DNA of 64,000 nt, taken from Sphingosinicella sp. CPCC 101087. GTDB lineage: Bacteria; Pseudomonadota; Alphaproteobacteria; Sphingomonadales; Sphingomonadaceae. A program made the translations under genes and the position numbers. Each line of letters begins with the position of its first letter. Positions within the stretch are counted from its first letter, which is position 1. The notes under the pieces were generated by a model. It did not search any database, was not told the origin of the DNA, and was given only the letters and a program-made list of their open reading frames with translations. This document shows, piece after piece, positions 8,812-16,635 of this stretch. The stretch covers positions 62,001 through 126,000 of the forward strand of contig NZ_SBFF01000009.1 in assembly GCF_004151485.1 (NCBI RefSeq), written 5' to 3'.

Positions 8812-9150
8812 ATGGCCATGTACGTCTACAGCACCGACGGCGATCCGGTCGGATTCGTCTTCGAGACCTATATTTACGATCTCGATGGAACGCCGCTTGG
8901 ACGCATCGTCGGCTGCCGCGTGCACCGCTTCGACGGTACCTATGTCGGCGAATGGTTCCGCGACATGGTCGTTCGCCGCCCGCAGGGTCGCCCGCGGATC
9001 ATACCCCCGGTTCCTGCGCCGCCGCGTCGGCCGCCGGCCGGTACGTCTTATCGGCTCCGGGCCGTCGTCGACTATGGATATCAGGACGCCTTTCCCCTGC
9101 TCCGCCAGGGCGCCGGCAACGACGCCTATTTCGGCCAGGCCGCCGAATAA
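8812..9150 (+). CDS. Hypothetical protein with beta-repeat (4-fold beta-flower-like)
   Basis: 112 residues, function unknown. The first ~55 residues carry short repeats of the type YSTDGDPVGFVFETYIYD, DGTPLGRIVGCRVHRFDG and TYVGEWFRDMV. The pattern of glycine-valine/leucine-glycine turns between beta-strands recalls the small four-fold beta-flower domain. A proline-rich linker (IIPPVPAPPRRPP) and a short tail follow. No signal peptide is seen. Start ATG 8812; ATG 8818 is an alternative. It is divergent from the EcfG-promoted gene across 223 bp. Confidence 0.65.
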   Translation: MAMYVYSTDGDPVGFVFETYIYDLDGTPLGRIVGCRVHRFDGTYVGEWFRDMVVRRPQGRPRIIPPVPAPPRRPPAGTSYRLRAVVDYGYQDAFPLLRQGAGNDAYFGQAAE

Positions 9151-9234
9151 CCTTCGGAACCGACAGGCCACCTCCCCGGTTGAGCTTTTGCGCCCGTGCC
9201 CGTACGGACCCGCGCCCATGACGGAAGTAGACGG

Positions 9235-9606
9235 ATGATTCTCGTCGTCGACGACGATTCGTCGGTGCGCGCTACCATCGCCAGGGCGCTCGCCGAGCTT
9301 GGCTATACCGTGCGCGAGGCGGCCGACGGTCCGACTGCGCTCGAACTCGTGCGCGAGCGGGCGCCGAGCCTCATCATTCTCGATTATGTGATGCCGGGAA
9401 TGGACGGGAGCGAAGTGGCGCGGGAGGTGGCCGCGATCGATCCCGAGCTGCCGATCATCTTCTCGACCGGCCACGCCGCGTTGAGGGCGCTGCGCGCAGC
9501 CGCCGGGGACGAGGTGCGGGTGCTCGAGAAGCCGTTCACCCTGGACGAACTCGACGAGCTGCTCCGCGAGCGGCTTGCGGAAAGGCGGCGGGCGCGCCCG
9601 GCCTGA
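9235..9606 (+). CDS. Single-domain response regulator (CheY-like)
   Basis: 123 residues, one receiver domain and no output domain. The acidic pocket is DDDSSVRATIA near the N-terminus, the phospho-acceptor Asp is in LIILDYVMPGMDG, the conserved Thr/Ser in IIFSTGHA, and the Lys in VLEKPF. The start is ATG 9235, which gives the usual ILVVDDD opening. Upstream, GGAAC (9156-9160), 17 bp, then GGTT (9178-9181) is a weaker match to an EcfG promoter. The cognate kinase is not adjacent. Such receivers in alphaproteobacteria often feed stress-response phosphorelays; that is inference. Confidence 0.9.
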   Translation: MILVVDDDSSVRATIARALAELGYTVREAADGPTALELVRERAPSLIILDYVMPGMDGSEVAREVAAIDPELPIIFSTGHAALRALRAAAGDEVRVLEKPFTLDELDELLRERLAERRRARPA

Positions 9607-9615
9607 GGCCCGGGA

Positions 9616-10272
9616 TCAGACGGGAACGACGTGCCGATGGTGCCAGGCGAAGATCGCCGCGGCGCCGCGATAAGGCCGCCAGGGCTCGGCGAGTTCACGC
9701 ACGCGCTTCTCGGTCGGGCGCTCCTCGAGGCCGAGGATCCGGCCTATCTCGACCTGGACGGCGAGGTCGCCCGCCGGCCAGACGTCCGTCCGCGCTTCGG
9801 CAAAGAGGAGATAGACCTCGGCGGTCCAGCGGCCGATGCCCTTGGCGCGGGTAAGCAGGGCGATCGCTTCCTCGTCATCCTCCGGCAAGGCGGCGAAATC
9901 GAGCCGGCCCGACAGCACTTCCTCGGCGAGGCTCTTCACGTAGAGGATCTTCTGCCGGGACAGGCCGGCGGCGCGCAAAGCCTCGTCGCTGGTGGCCGCC
10001 ACCTTGGCAGGATCGCCAAGGCCGCCGGTCGCCGCGTCCACCTTGATGAGGATCGCCGCAGCCGCTTTGGTGCTGACCTGCTGCCCGACGACCGCCCGTA
10101 CCAGGGTCTCGTAGCCGCGGTCGCGGATCCGGGGGGCGGGATAACCGATTCGCGCGATCGCGGAAGCGAAAGCCGGCTCGATGTCGCCAAGCGCGTCGAG
10201 CGAAGCCTTCAGTCGATCTGCCGTCAATCCCATACTGCTCGCCGCCTTGCGCTGTGCGCCGTCGCCTAGCAT
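9616..10272 (-). CDS. DNA-3-methyladenine glycosylase II-like (HhH-GPD)
   Basis: Removes alkylated bases from DNA as the first step of base-excision repair. 218 residues. VRAVVGQQVSTKAA is the family's early helix, LTRAKGIGRWTAEVYLLF contains the helix-hairpin-helix, and the catalytic aspartate is in WPAGDLAVQ. There is no Cys cluster, so it is AlkA-like rather than Nth/MutY. The annotated start ATG 10272 gives a short polar extension; ATG 10233 (MGLTADRL) is an equally plausible start. Its promoter region is shared with the divergent ferredoxin gene. Confidence 0.9.
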   Translation of the reverse strand: MLGDGAQRKAASSMGLTADRLKASLDALGDIEPAFASAIARIGYPAPRIRDRGYETLVRAVVGQQVSTKAAAAILIKVDAATGGLGDPAKVAATSDEALRAAGLSRQKILYVKSLAEEVLSGRLDFAALPEDDEEAIALLTRAKGIGRWTAEVYLLFAEARTDVWPAGDLAVQVEIGRILGLEERPTEKRVRELAEPWRPYRGAAAIFAWHHRHVVPV

Positions 10273-10313
10273 AGGACGCCGCGAACGCCTCTCCTTTCTT
10301 GCGGGAAGTCCGA

Positions 10314-10631
10314 ATGCCCAAGCTTACCATCGTCACGCGCGACGGCGCGGAATCCACCGTTGAAGGCCGCGTGGGCTGGAGCGTGATGGAGAATATTCGC
10401 GACAGCGGCTTCGACGAGCTGCTCGCTCTTTGCGGAGGCTGCTGCTCCTGCGCCACCTGCCACGTCCATGTCGATCCGGAATGGATCGATGCCGTCGGCC
10501 CGGCCAATGCCGACGAGAGCGATCTTCTCGACACGTCCGATCATCGGATCGAGACCAGCCGCCTCTCCTGCCAGATCGAGTTCAAGCCGGAGCTTGACGG
10601 CCTGCGCGTCCAGATTGCGCCTGAGGATTAG
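10314..10631 (+). CDS. [2Fe-2S] ferredoxin, adrenodoxin type
   Basis: 105-residue electron carrier. The ligand pattern C40-x5-C46-x2-C49-x36-C86 is that of adrenodoxin/putidaredoxin-type ferredoxins, which serve cytochromes P450 or Fe-S assembly. Two extra cysteines (43, 44) lie inside the first loop. Start ATG 10314 follows GGGAAG; an upstream TTG at 10299 is in frame but less likely. No P450 or reductase gene is adjacent, so the partner is unknown. Its stop overlaps that of the convergent rRNA methyltransferase gene. Confidence 0.92.
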   Translation: MPKLTIVTRDGAESTVEGRVGWSVMENIRDSGFDELLALCGGCCSCATCHVHVDPEWIDAVGPANADESDLLDTSDHRIETSRLSCQIEFKPELDGLRVQIAPED

Positions 10632-11386
10632 GCCCCCGGGGGACGGCCGGTCGGGGCCGAGGCCGCATAGAGGGCGATCGCGGCCGCGTTGGATACGTTG
10701 AGGCTTTCGATCCGGTCGCTGATCGGGAGGCGCGCCAACGCATCGCAATGCGCCTCGATATTCTGCCGCAAGCCCTCCCCTTCGGCGCCCAGCACCAGCG
10801 CAACCCGCCGCGGCCCCAGCGCTTCGGAGAGCGCCGTCTCGGACTCGCCGGCGAGTCCGATCCGCCAGAAACCGGCCTCGGCGATCTCGTCGAGCGCGCG
10901 TGCGAGGTTCACGACCCGCACCCACGGCACAGACTCCAGGGCACCGCTCGCCGACTTGGCGAGCGCGCCGGATTCCGGCGGCGCGTGGCGATCCTGGGTC
11001 ACCAGCCCGAGCGCGTCGAACGCCGCCGCCGACCGCAGAATCGCGCCGACATTGTGAGGATCGGTGACATGGTCGAGGACGAGCAGCGGCCGGTGGTCCA
11101 CCGCCTGGTCGAGCAGTTCGGCGAGCAGGATGTCGGGCAGCCGTTCGACCTCCGCCACCACCCCCTGATGTGGCGCGTCTCGCGGCACCAGCCGGCCCAG
11201 ATCCGCGGCGTCGGCAAAGGTGACCGAGATGGAAGACGCGATCGGCAGCGTTGAAGCCGCCTCGCGCGTCACCCACAGCCGGACGATCTCGCGCTCCGGA
11301 TTGGCGAGCGCAGCGGAGACCGCGTGCCGTCCCCAGAAGCGTGGCCGGTTCTCGGGCTTGCTCGCCTGGCGGGCCTTGCGTCGCAT
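10628..11386 (-). CDS. rlmB: TrmH/SpoU family rRNA 2'-O-methyltransferase (RlmB-like)
   Basis: SAM-dependent 2'-O-ribose methyltransferase of the SPOUT class, probably modifying 23S rRNA. 252 residues from ATG 11386. The N-terminal substrate-binding domain starts RFWGRHAVSAAL. The three SPOUT motifs are present: DPHNVGAILRSA, LVLGAEGEGLR and LNVSNAAAIALY, which form the knot and SAM site. The start overlaps the uppP stop (TGATG), so the two are cotranslated. The exact target base (G2251) is assumed from the family and not shown by the sequence. Confidence 0.88.
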   Translation of the reverse strand: MRRKARQASKPENRPRFWGRHAVSAALANPEREIVRLWVTREAASTLPIASSISVTFADAADLGRLVPRDAPHQGVVAEVERLPDILLAELLDQAVDHRPLLVLDHVTDPHNVGAILRSAAAFDALGLVTQDRHAPPESGALAKSASGALESVPWVRVVNLARALDEIAEAGFWRIGLAGESETALSEALGPRRVALVLGAEGEGLRQNIEAHCDALARLPISDRIESLNVSNAAAIALYAASAPTGRPPGA

Positions 11387-12180
11387 CAGAAGAGCGCGAG
11401 CAGCAGGACGCCTAGCCCGACGCGGTATAGGACGAACACGAGCATCGAGGCATGGCGCAGGAAGCGCATCAGGAAGGCCATCGTGGCGAAGGCGGAAACG
11501 AAGGTCAGCGCGCCGGCGACGAGCGCGTCCCACTGCATCGCCGCACTCGCTTCGGCGAGATCGAGCACCGCCAGCGTCCCTGCACCGGCGACGGCGGGGA
11601 TCGAGAGGAGGAACGAGAAGCGCGCCGCCTCGACCCGCTCATAGCCGAGAAAGCGAGCGGCCGTCATGGTAACGCCCGAGCGGCTGGTGCCGGGGATCAG
11701 GGCGAGTGCCTGAGCAAGGCCGACGATCACCGCATCGCTCAGGGTCATGTCCTCGTAGCGCTTGCGGCGCGGCCCGACCCAGTCGGCCACCCCGAGCAGG
11801 ATGCCGTAGACGATGAGGTTTACGGCAACCAGCGTCGTGGATCGGAAGCCTTCCAGATAGCCGCCCTGCTTGAGGAACAAGCCGAGGACGATGGCCGGGA
11901 TGGTACCGACCACGATCCACCAAAAGAGCCGTTTCTGCTCGGGATTGTGTCCAAGGCCGACCGTGGCGAATCCGCCCCGGGCGAGGCCAAGCACCTCGCG
12001 CCAGAAATAGAGGATGATGGCGAGCAGCGATCCGATATGGACGGCGACGTCGATCAGCGGCCCCTGGTCCGGCATCTGGGTGATGAAGGGAATGAGGATC
12101 AGGTGCCCGGACGAGGAGATAGGCAGGAACTCGGTGACGCCCTGGACGACGGCGATGATCAGCAGCTGGAGGAAGGTCAT
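11386..12180 (-). CDS. uppP: Undecaprenyl-diphosphatase
   Basis: Recycles undecaprenyl pyrophosphate to the monophosphate carrier for peptidoglycan and other envelope polymers; integral inner-membrane protein, also called BacA. 264 residues with about eight membrane segments. The two signature loops are VTEFLPISSSGHLIL (catalytic Glu/Ser/His region) and LIPGTSRSGVTM. It is the first gene of a two-gene unit with the rRNA methyltransferase. The 179 bp upstream hold no gene. Confidence 0.95.
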   Translation of the reverse strand: MTFLQLLIIAVVQGVTEFLPISSSGHLILIPFITQMPDQGPLIDVAVHIGSLLAIILYFWREVLGLARGGFATVGLGHNPEQKRLFWWIVVGTIPAIVLGLFLKQGGYLEGFRSTTLVAVNLIVYGILLGVADWVGPRRKRYEDMTLSDAVIVGLAQALALIPGTSRSGVTMTAARFLGYERVEAARFSFLLSIPAVAGAGTLAVLDLAEASAAMQWDALVAGALTFVSAFATMAFLMRFLRHASMLVFVLYRVGLGVLLLALF

Positions 12181-12359
12181 TCAGGATCCCTGACAGGAGA
12201 TTTTCGCCGCCTTAGCAGAGTGCCTCCCGTTGCCAATATGGTTGTAGCGGCCGGCCGTTCAGCCTCGGCTCATACCGTGCAGGGCATAGGGCAACCGACT
12301 CGTCTCGCGGTGCGTTGTTCCGCCGCGCCTGGCACTTGCCGATGAGGAGGCCTGTACTC

Positions 12360-12863
12360 ATGCATAAGCTTTTGTTCGTTGCCGCCGCAGCCGCGCTCGC
12401 CGCGCCGGCCGCCGCGCAGGCGCCGGTGACGGATCCGCTCGAGGCGGAGATTGTGCGCTCCATCCCCCACCCGGGCGAGGTGGAGGCGATGGCGCCCGTG
12501 CTCGACCGATCGGTCGGAGCGCTGATGGAACTCGATGTCGGGCCGCTGATCGACGCGGCCGATCCTTATGGCCGGCGGCCGGGCTACGGCGTGCCCGGAC
12601 GGACGCTGCGCGAATTGGGTCGCCGCGACGATCCCTATTTCGAGGAACGCCTCCGCGGATCGATCTACGGTGCGACGGCCGACGTCAGCCGCATGATGGG
12701 CGCCTTCGCCGCGGCGGCGCCTTCCCTCGCCCGGTCGGTGCGCGAGCTCGAACGGGCGCTCGGCACGGCGATCGATCGATATGATCGGCCGGAGCCGTAC
12801 GCCTACGACGATCCCCAGTATGACGACCCCTATTACGACGATCCCTATTATCCGGCAGATTGA
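12360..12863 (+). CDS. Hypothetical exported protein with Asp/Tyr-rich tail
   Basis: 167 residues, function unknown. A clear Sec signal peptide (MHKLLFVAAAAALAAPAAAQ) indicates export to the periplasm. The middle is helical and polar. The C-terminus consists of short repeats of Asp/Pro/Tyr (DDPQYDDPYYDDPYYPAD). Start ATG 12360 is well supported by GAGGAGG nine bases upstream; an upstream in-frame start (12315) would bury the signal peptide. Similar exported proteins with charged tails are common in sphingomonads; I cannot assign a role. Confidence 0.75.
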   Translation: MHKLLFVAAAAALAAPAAAQAPVTDPLEAEIVRSIPHPGEVEAMAPVLDRSVGALMELDVGPLIDAADPYGRRPGYGVPGRTLRELGRRDDPYFEERLRGSIYGATADVSRMMGAFAAAAPSLARSVRELERALGTAIDRYDRPEPYAYDDPQYDDPYYDDPYYPAD

Positions 12864-12933
12864 CCGGGATCTGGCGGGTTGGGAAAAATGCCCTGTGGAC
12901 TGAGGCGGCACGTCGTCTAAAGAGCGGCTGTCC

Positions 12934-13605
12934 ATGTGGCAGCTCTATCAATTCCCTCTCTGTCCATTCTCCCGCAAGGTTCGGCTCATGCTGGCCGAAA
13001 AGGGAATCGCGCACGAACTCAAGCGCGTTTCTCCCTGGGTCGAGGACGATGAATTCTCCGATCTCAATCCGGCCGGAGAAACCCCGGTGCTCGTCGAGGC
13101 GCAAAAGGGGGCAGTGCTGATCGATTCCGGCGCGATCTGCGAATATTTCGACGAGACGGTCGAGCGCGCGCCGATGATCCCCGGCACCTCGATGGATCGC
13201 GCCGAGGTCCGCCGGCTGGTCGCCTGGTTCGACGGCCGGTTTCATCGGGAGGTGGTCGCGCCGCTGATGGAAGAGAGGATGCGCAAGCGCCTGGTCAACC
13301 GGGCGCCGCCGGACACGGGCGAACTTAGGAAGGCGATGATGGCCGCCAACGGCCATCTCGACTATATCGACTATCTTCTCGACCATCGCCGTTGGCTCGC
13401 CGGCCCCGCGCTGACCCTGGCGGATCTTGCCGCCGCGGCGCAGCTGTCGGTCGCCGACTATCTCGGCGGAGTAGACTGGCGCGGCCACAAGCAGACCGCC
13501 GACTGGTATGCGGTGATGAAGTCCCGCCCCAGCTTCCGTCCCCTGCTCGCCGAGCGGATGGAGGTGATCATGCCGCCGGCCCATTACGACAAGGTCGACT
13601 TCTGA
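12934..13605 (+). CDS. Glutathione S-transferase family protein
   Basis: 223 residues. The N-terminal thioredoxin-like domain starts WQLYQFPLCPFSRKVRLML, with a CPFS motif in place of the catalytic Tyr/Ser region. The cis-proline glutathione-binding block is NPAGETPVLV, with DSGAICEYFDE after it. The all-helical C-terminal domain includes RRWLAGPALTLADLAAAAQL. Cytoplasmic. The CPxS N-terminus recalls the rhizobial FzlA/GST-like group, some of which bind FtsZ rather than glutathione. That alternative deserves mention but is not shown here. Confidence 0.9.
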   Translation: MWQLYQFPLCPFSRKVRLMLAEKGIAHELKRVSPWVEDDEFSDLNPAGETPVLVEAQKGAVLIDSGAICEYFDETVERAPMIPGTSMDRAEVRRLVAWFDGRFHREVVAPLMEERMRKRLVNRAPPDTGELRKAMMAANGHLDYIDYLLDHRRWLAGPALTLADLAAAAQLSVADYLGGVDWRGHKQTADWYAVMKSRPSFRPLLAERMEVIMPPAHYDKVDF

Positions 13606-13735
13606 CGGCCAGGCAGCCGCGCTGCATCGTCTGGAGCTTCGCCGAGCCGGCCGGCTTTTCCGACAGTGATCTCCATCCTCGCCCGAACCGAGCTTGGCCC
13701 TTGATCGGCTCTCTTCGACGGCCCACATGCCCCTC

Positions 13736-14308
13736 ATGCTGATCCAGACCGAAACCACGCCGAACCCGGCCACCCTGAAGTTCCTTCCCGGCACCACGGT
13801 GATGGACCATGGCGTGCGCGACTTCGCCACGCCCGAGGAGGCGGAGGCATCGCCGCTCGCCGAGGCGATCTTCTCGACGGGCGAGGTCCAGGGCGTGTTC
13901 TTCGGTCGCGACTTCATCTCGGTGACCGCAGCGCCCGGCGTCGAGTGGCGGCTGCTCAAGCCGCAGGTCCTGGAAGTGCTGCTCGATCATTTCGCCAGCG
14001 GCGCACCCTTGTTCCGCGCGGGCAGCGCCGCCGGCATATCGGTTGCGCCCGACCCGGAAATGGAGAGCGACCCGGCCGATGACGAGATAGTCGCCCAGAT
14101 ACGCGAGTTGATCGACACGCGGGTACGCCCCGCCGTGGCGCAAGACGGCGGCGACATCGTCTATCGCGGCTTTCGTGAGGGCACCGTCTATTTGGCGCTG
14201 CACGGCGCCTGCTCGGGCTGCCCGTCCTCGACCATGACCCTGAAGCAGGGGATCGAGAGCCTGCTCAAACATTATGTGCCGGAGGTCGAGACGGTCGAGG
14301 CCGTCTAG
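13736..14308 (+). CDS. NifU-like Fe-S cluster carrier (Nfu)
   Basis: 190 residues. The N-terminal Nfu_N domain starts MLIQTETTPNPATLKFLPG. The C-terminal NifU domain has CSGCPSSTMTLKQGIE, whose CxxC binds a bridging Fe-S cluster between two monomers, which is then passed to apo-proteins. I chose ATG 13736 because homologues begin MLIQTE; ATG 13727 is also in frame and neither has a strong ribosome site. It stands upstream of tsaB, a common alphaproteobacterial order, though 85 bp with a repeat separate them. Confidence 0.93.
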   Translation: MLIQTETTPNPATLKFLPGTTVMDHGVRDFATPEEAEASPLAEAIFSTGEVQGVFFGRDFISVTAAPGVEWRLLKPQVLEVLLDHFASGAPLFRAGSAAGISVAPDPEMESDPADDEIVAQIRELIDTRVRPAVAQDGGDIVYRGFREGTVYLALHGACSGCPSSTMTLKQGIESLLKHYVPEVETVEAV

Positions 14309-14341
14309 CCTGGCCAGCATGGAACCCGCCCGGGACGCTGG

Positions 14342-14361
14342 ACTCCCGCCGCCGCGGGAGT
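14342..14361. repeat. REP-like palindrome
   Basis: ACTCCCGC, a CGCC loop and GCGGGAGT form a perfect 8-bp stem in the 85-bp gap between the nfu-type gene and tsaB. The motif, flanked by GGACTCC...TGACGG, resembles short extragenic palindromes common in GC-rich alphaproteobacteria. It could equally attenuate the nfu transcript. A related pair occurs at 26485-26543. Confidence 0.5.
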
Positions 14362-14393
14362 GACGGTGGCTTCATGACGATCGGGATTCTTGC

Positions 14394-14996
14394 ATGCAGC
14401 TGGTGATCGACAGCGCCACGGCAGCCTGCTCCGCGGCTCTGATCCGGCACGACGGGACCATCGAGGCCGAGCGCCACGAACTGGTCGGGCGCGGCCATGC
14501 CGAGCGGCTGGTGCCGATGATCGCCGAGCTGCTCGACGGCCGACGACCCGGCTCGATCCTGGTCGATTGCGGTCCCGGCAGCTTCACCGGCGTGCGCGTC
14601 GGCCTCGCCGCGGCCCATGGCCTGTCGATCGGCTGGGCCGTTCCGCTTGCCGGCTACTCGTCCCTCGCCCTGCTCGCGGCTGCGAGCGGGGAAAGCGAGG
14701 TCGCAGCAGCCCTCCAGGGGGGACATGGCGAGCTTTTCGTGCAAAGCTTCGCCGGTGACCCGATTTCGCCGATCGACGACCTACGCTCGCTCGCTCCGGA
14801 AGCCGCGGCCGTGCAGGTGCGCGCGCCGCTCGTCGTCGGCTCCGGCGCCGAGGCCCTGGTCTCTGCTCGTGGCCACGGCCGGTGGATCGATGCGCTTCCG
14901 CGCGCTGCCGACGCCCGGCTGTTGCCGCCGGACCTGTGCGGGCTCCCCGCCCGGCCGATCTACGGGCGACCGCCCGACGCCCGGCCGATGACATGA
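14394..14996 (+). CDS. tsaB: tRNA threonylcarbamoyladenosine biosynthesis protein TsaB
   Basis: Partner of TsaD and TsaE in making t6A37 of ANN-decoding tRNAs; cytoplasmic, ASKHA fold. 200 residues, slightly shorter than E. coli TsaB (231). Typical blocks: LVIDSATAACSAALI, HAERLVPMIAELL, GPGSFTGVRVGLAAAHGL and the alanine-rich strand after it. The C-terminus ends with the usual RPIYGRPPDARP. The stop overlaps the start of rimI (ATGA), the standard tsaB-rimI pair. Confidence 0.93.
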   Translation: MQLVIDSATAACSAALIRHDGTIEAERHELVGRGHAERLVPMIAELLDGRRPGSILVDCGPGSFTGVRVGLAAAHGLSIGWAVPLAGYSSLALLAAASGESEVAAALQGGHGELFVQSFAGDPISPIDDLRSLAPEAAAVQVRAPLVVGSGAEALVSARGHGRWIDALPRAADARLLPPDLCGLPARPIYGRPPDARPMT

Positions 14997-15472
14997 GCAG
15001 GCCGGACACCCTCATCTCCCCGGGCGGCCTCGTCGACCTCGACGCCGTCATGGACGTCATGGCGGACAGCTTCGACCCGGCCTACGGCGAAGCCTGGACG
15101 GCCGCGCAATGCGCCGGCCTGCTGCCGATGCCGGGCGTTTGGCTCGATCTCGCACGCGACCGCGGCGGTGTGATCGGCTTCAGCCTCTCGCGCATCGTGG
15201 CCAATGAAGCCGAACTTCTTCTTCTGGCCGTCCGCACGGCGGCGCAGCGGCGGGGGGTGGGCAAGTTGCTCGTCGAGCGATTTATCGACGAAGCCAAGAT
15301 ACGGGGAGCAGAACGCCTGCATCTGGAAGTCCGAGATGGTAACCATGCCGTCAAACTGTACGAGGAATACGGTTTCGCCTTGGTTGGCCGCCGGCGGAAT
15401 TACTATAGCGGCCCAGACATGCGCTGCTTCGACGCCCTGACCATGGCCAAAATCGTGAGTTACCCCAACTGA
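14993..15472 (+). CDS. rimI: Ribosomal-protein-S18-alanine N-acetyltransferase (RimI-like GNAT)
   Basis: 159-residue GNAT acetyltransferase. The acetyl-CoA-binding motif is [18 protein letters not shown] (R-R-G-V-G-K). [20 protein letters not shown] and RRNYYSGPD follow, as in RimI of the tsaB operon. It likely acetylates the N-terminal alanine of ribosomal protein S18. ATG 14993 overlaps the tsaB stop. After its stop, 115 bp lead to mucR. Confidence 0.92.
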   Translation: MSRPDTLISPGGLVDLDAVMDVMADSFDPAYGEAWTAAQCAGLLPMPGVWLDLARDRGGVIGFSLSRIVANEAELLLLAVRTAAQRRGVGKLLVERFIDEAKIRGAERLHLEVRDGNHAVKLYEEYGFALVGRRRNYYSGPDMRCFDALTMAKIVSYPN

Positions 15473-15562
15473 GACACGGACGCCTGCATTAGTCCTTGTC
15501 AAACGGGTCAAAACGGACCTATCGCCTAGGTGGCCTGCCACGGCCAATGGCGGGTCCCTTTG

Positions 15563-15594
15563 GACACATGGAAAGTTGTACCGACACATGGAAA
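15563..15594 (+). repeat. Two 12-bp direct repeats over the mucR start
   Basis: GACACATGGAAA occurs at 15563-15574 and again at 15583-15594, exactly 20 bp (two helical turns) apart. The second copy contains the mucR start codon. MucR/Ros proteins are known to repress their own genes, so this may be an autoregulatory site; alternatively it is a small local duplication. Confidence 0.5.
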
Positions 15595-16016
15595 ACCAGG
15601 ACAATTTTGGGGAGACGTTGATCACCCTCACGGCCGACATTGTGTCGGCTCATGTCAGCAACAACAGCGTCGCCGTTTCCGACCTGCCGTTGCTGATCAG
15701 TAACGTTCACACCGCGCTAAGCGGTCTTGGCGACCGCAAGGAAGAGCCCGCGCCTCGGCCCGAGCCCAAGGTTTCGATCCGATCCTCGATCAAGCCCGAC
15801 TATATCGTCTGCCTCGAGGACGGTAAGAAGCTGAAGATGCTGAAGCGGCATCTGATGACCCACTACAACATGACTCCGGACGAATACCGGCAGAAATGGG
15901 GTCTCAATGCCGACTATCCGATGGTCGCCCCCAATTATGCCGAGCAGCGCCGCACGCTTGCGAAGAAGATCGGACTTGGGACGAAGCGCCGCCGTACCGG
16001 CACCGGCCGGAAGTAA
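15588..16016 (+). CDS. mucR: MucR/Ros family zinc-finger transcriptional regulator
   Basis: 142 residues. The prokaryotic zinc-finger region is [19 protein letters not shown] then [17 protein letters not shown]. The first ligand is Cys and the second position is Asp (CLED), followed by His ligands, the variant used by many MucR proteins. A basic tail ([17 protein letters not shown]) follows. In alphaproteobacteria this family regulates exopolysaccharide, cell-cycle and surface genes. I chose ATG 15588 (MENQDNFGE), which lies in the second of two direct repeats. It stands between rimI and fur. Confidence 0.92.
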   Translation: MENQDNFGETLITLTADIVSAHVSNNSVAVSDLPLLISNVHTALSGLGDRKEEPAPRPEPKVSIRSSIKPDYIVCLEDGKKLKMLKRHLMTHYNMTPDEYRQKWGLNADYPMVAPNYAEQRRTLAKKIGLGTKRRRTGTGRK

Positions 16017-16212
16017 TCGGCCCGGCCGAAAGCGAGAGGCGTCGGCTGAAGGTTTGAACAAGCGCCGTCCCCTCCGGCGATCGGGAGGCCTCGGGTCGAG
16101 GCCCGGCGGATCGCGATTGCGGACAGTAAGGGGGCGGCGTCTTGAAGGCCCGCACGCTGACGGCGTTGCAGGGTTGGAATTGGATGCCTATCTGCTCTAA
16201 CGAGGCATCGAC

Positions 16213-16635
16213 ATGGCACGCAGCATCGACATCGAAGCACTCTGCGCGGAAAAGGGCCTGCGCATCACCGAGCAACGCAAGGTGATCGCCCGCGTCCTGT
16301 CCGAAGCGGAAGACCATCCCGACGTTGAAGCGCTGCATGCGCGCGCCTCCGCCATCGATCCGGGAATTTCCATCGCCACGGTATACCGCACGGTTCGCCT
16401 GTTCGAGGAAGCCGGCATATTGGAGCGGCACGATTTCGGCGACGGGCGCGCCCGTTACGAGGCGGCCGCCGAAACGCACCACGATCATCTGATCGACGTC
16501 GAGACCGGCAACGTCATCGAGTTCGCCGACGAGGAGCTCGAGGCGCTTCAGCGGCGGATCGCCGAGAAACTCGGCTTCCGGCTGGTCGACCACCGGATGG
16601 AGCTTTACGGCGTCGCCCTTAGCCGCGATCACTGA
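16213..16635 (+). CDS. fur: Fur family transcriptional regulator
   Basis: 140 residues. Winged-helix DNA-binding part: KGLRITEQRKVIARVL and SIATVYRTVRLFEEAGI. Metal-sensing dimerisation part: YEAAAETHHDHLIDVETGNVIEF. The CxxC structural zinc motif of E. coli Fur (LDCG) is replaced here by DVETG, as usual for alphaproteobacterial Fur/Mur proteins. It controls iron or manganese homeostasis; which metal cannot be told. Start ATG 16213 is preceded by GAGG. It heads, or is read into, the plsC-miaB-phoH-ybeY-corC run, whose plsC frame overlaps its end. Confidence 0.93.
   Translation: MARSIDIEALCAEKGLRITEQRKVIARVLSEAEDHPDVEALHARASAIDPGISIATVYRTVRLFEEAGILERHDFGDGRARYEAAAETHHDHLIDVETGNVIEFADEELEALQRRIAEKLGFRLVDHRMELYGVALSRDH

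Noticed and set aside
9430-10534. Open frames opposite the response regulator and glycosylase genes
   Set aside because: Serine/arginine-rich translations without conserved motifs; the annotated genes have complete active-site motifs.
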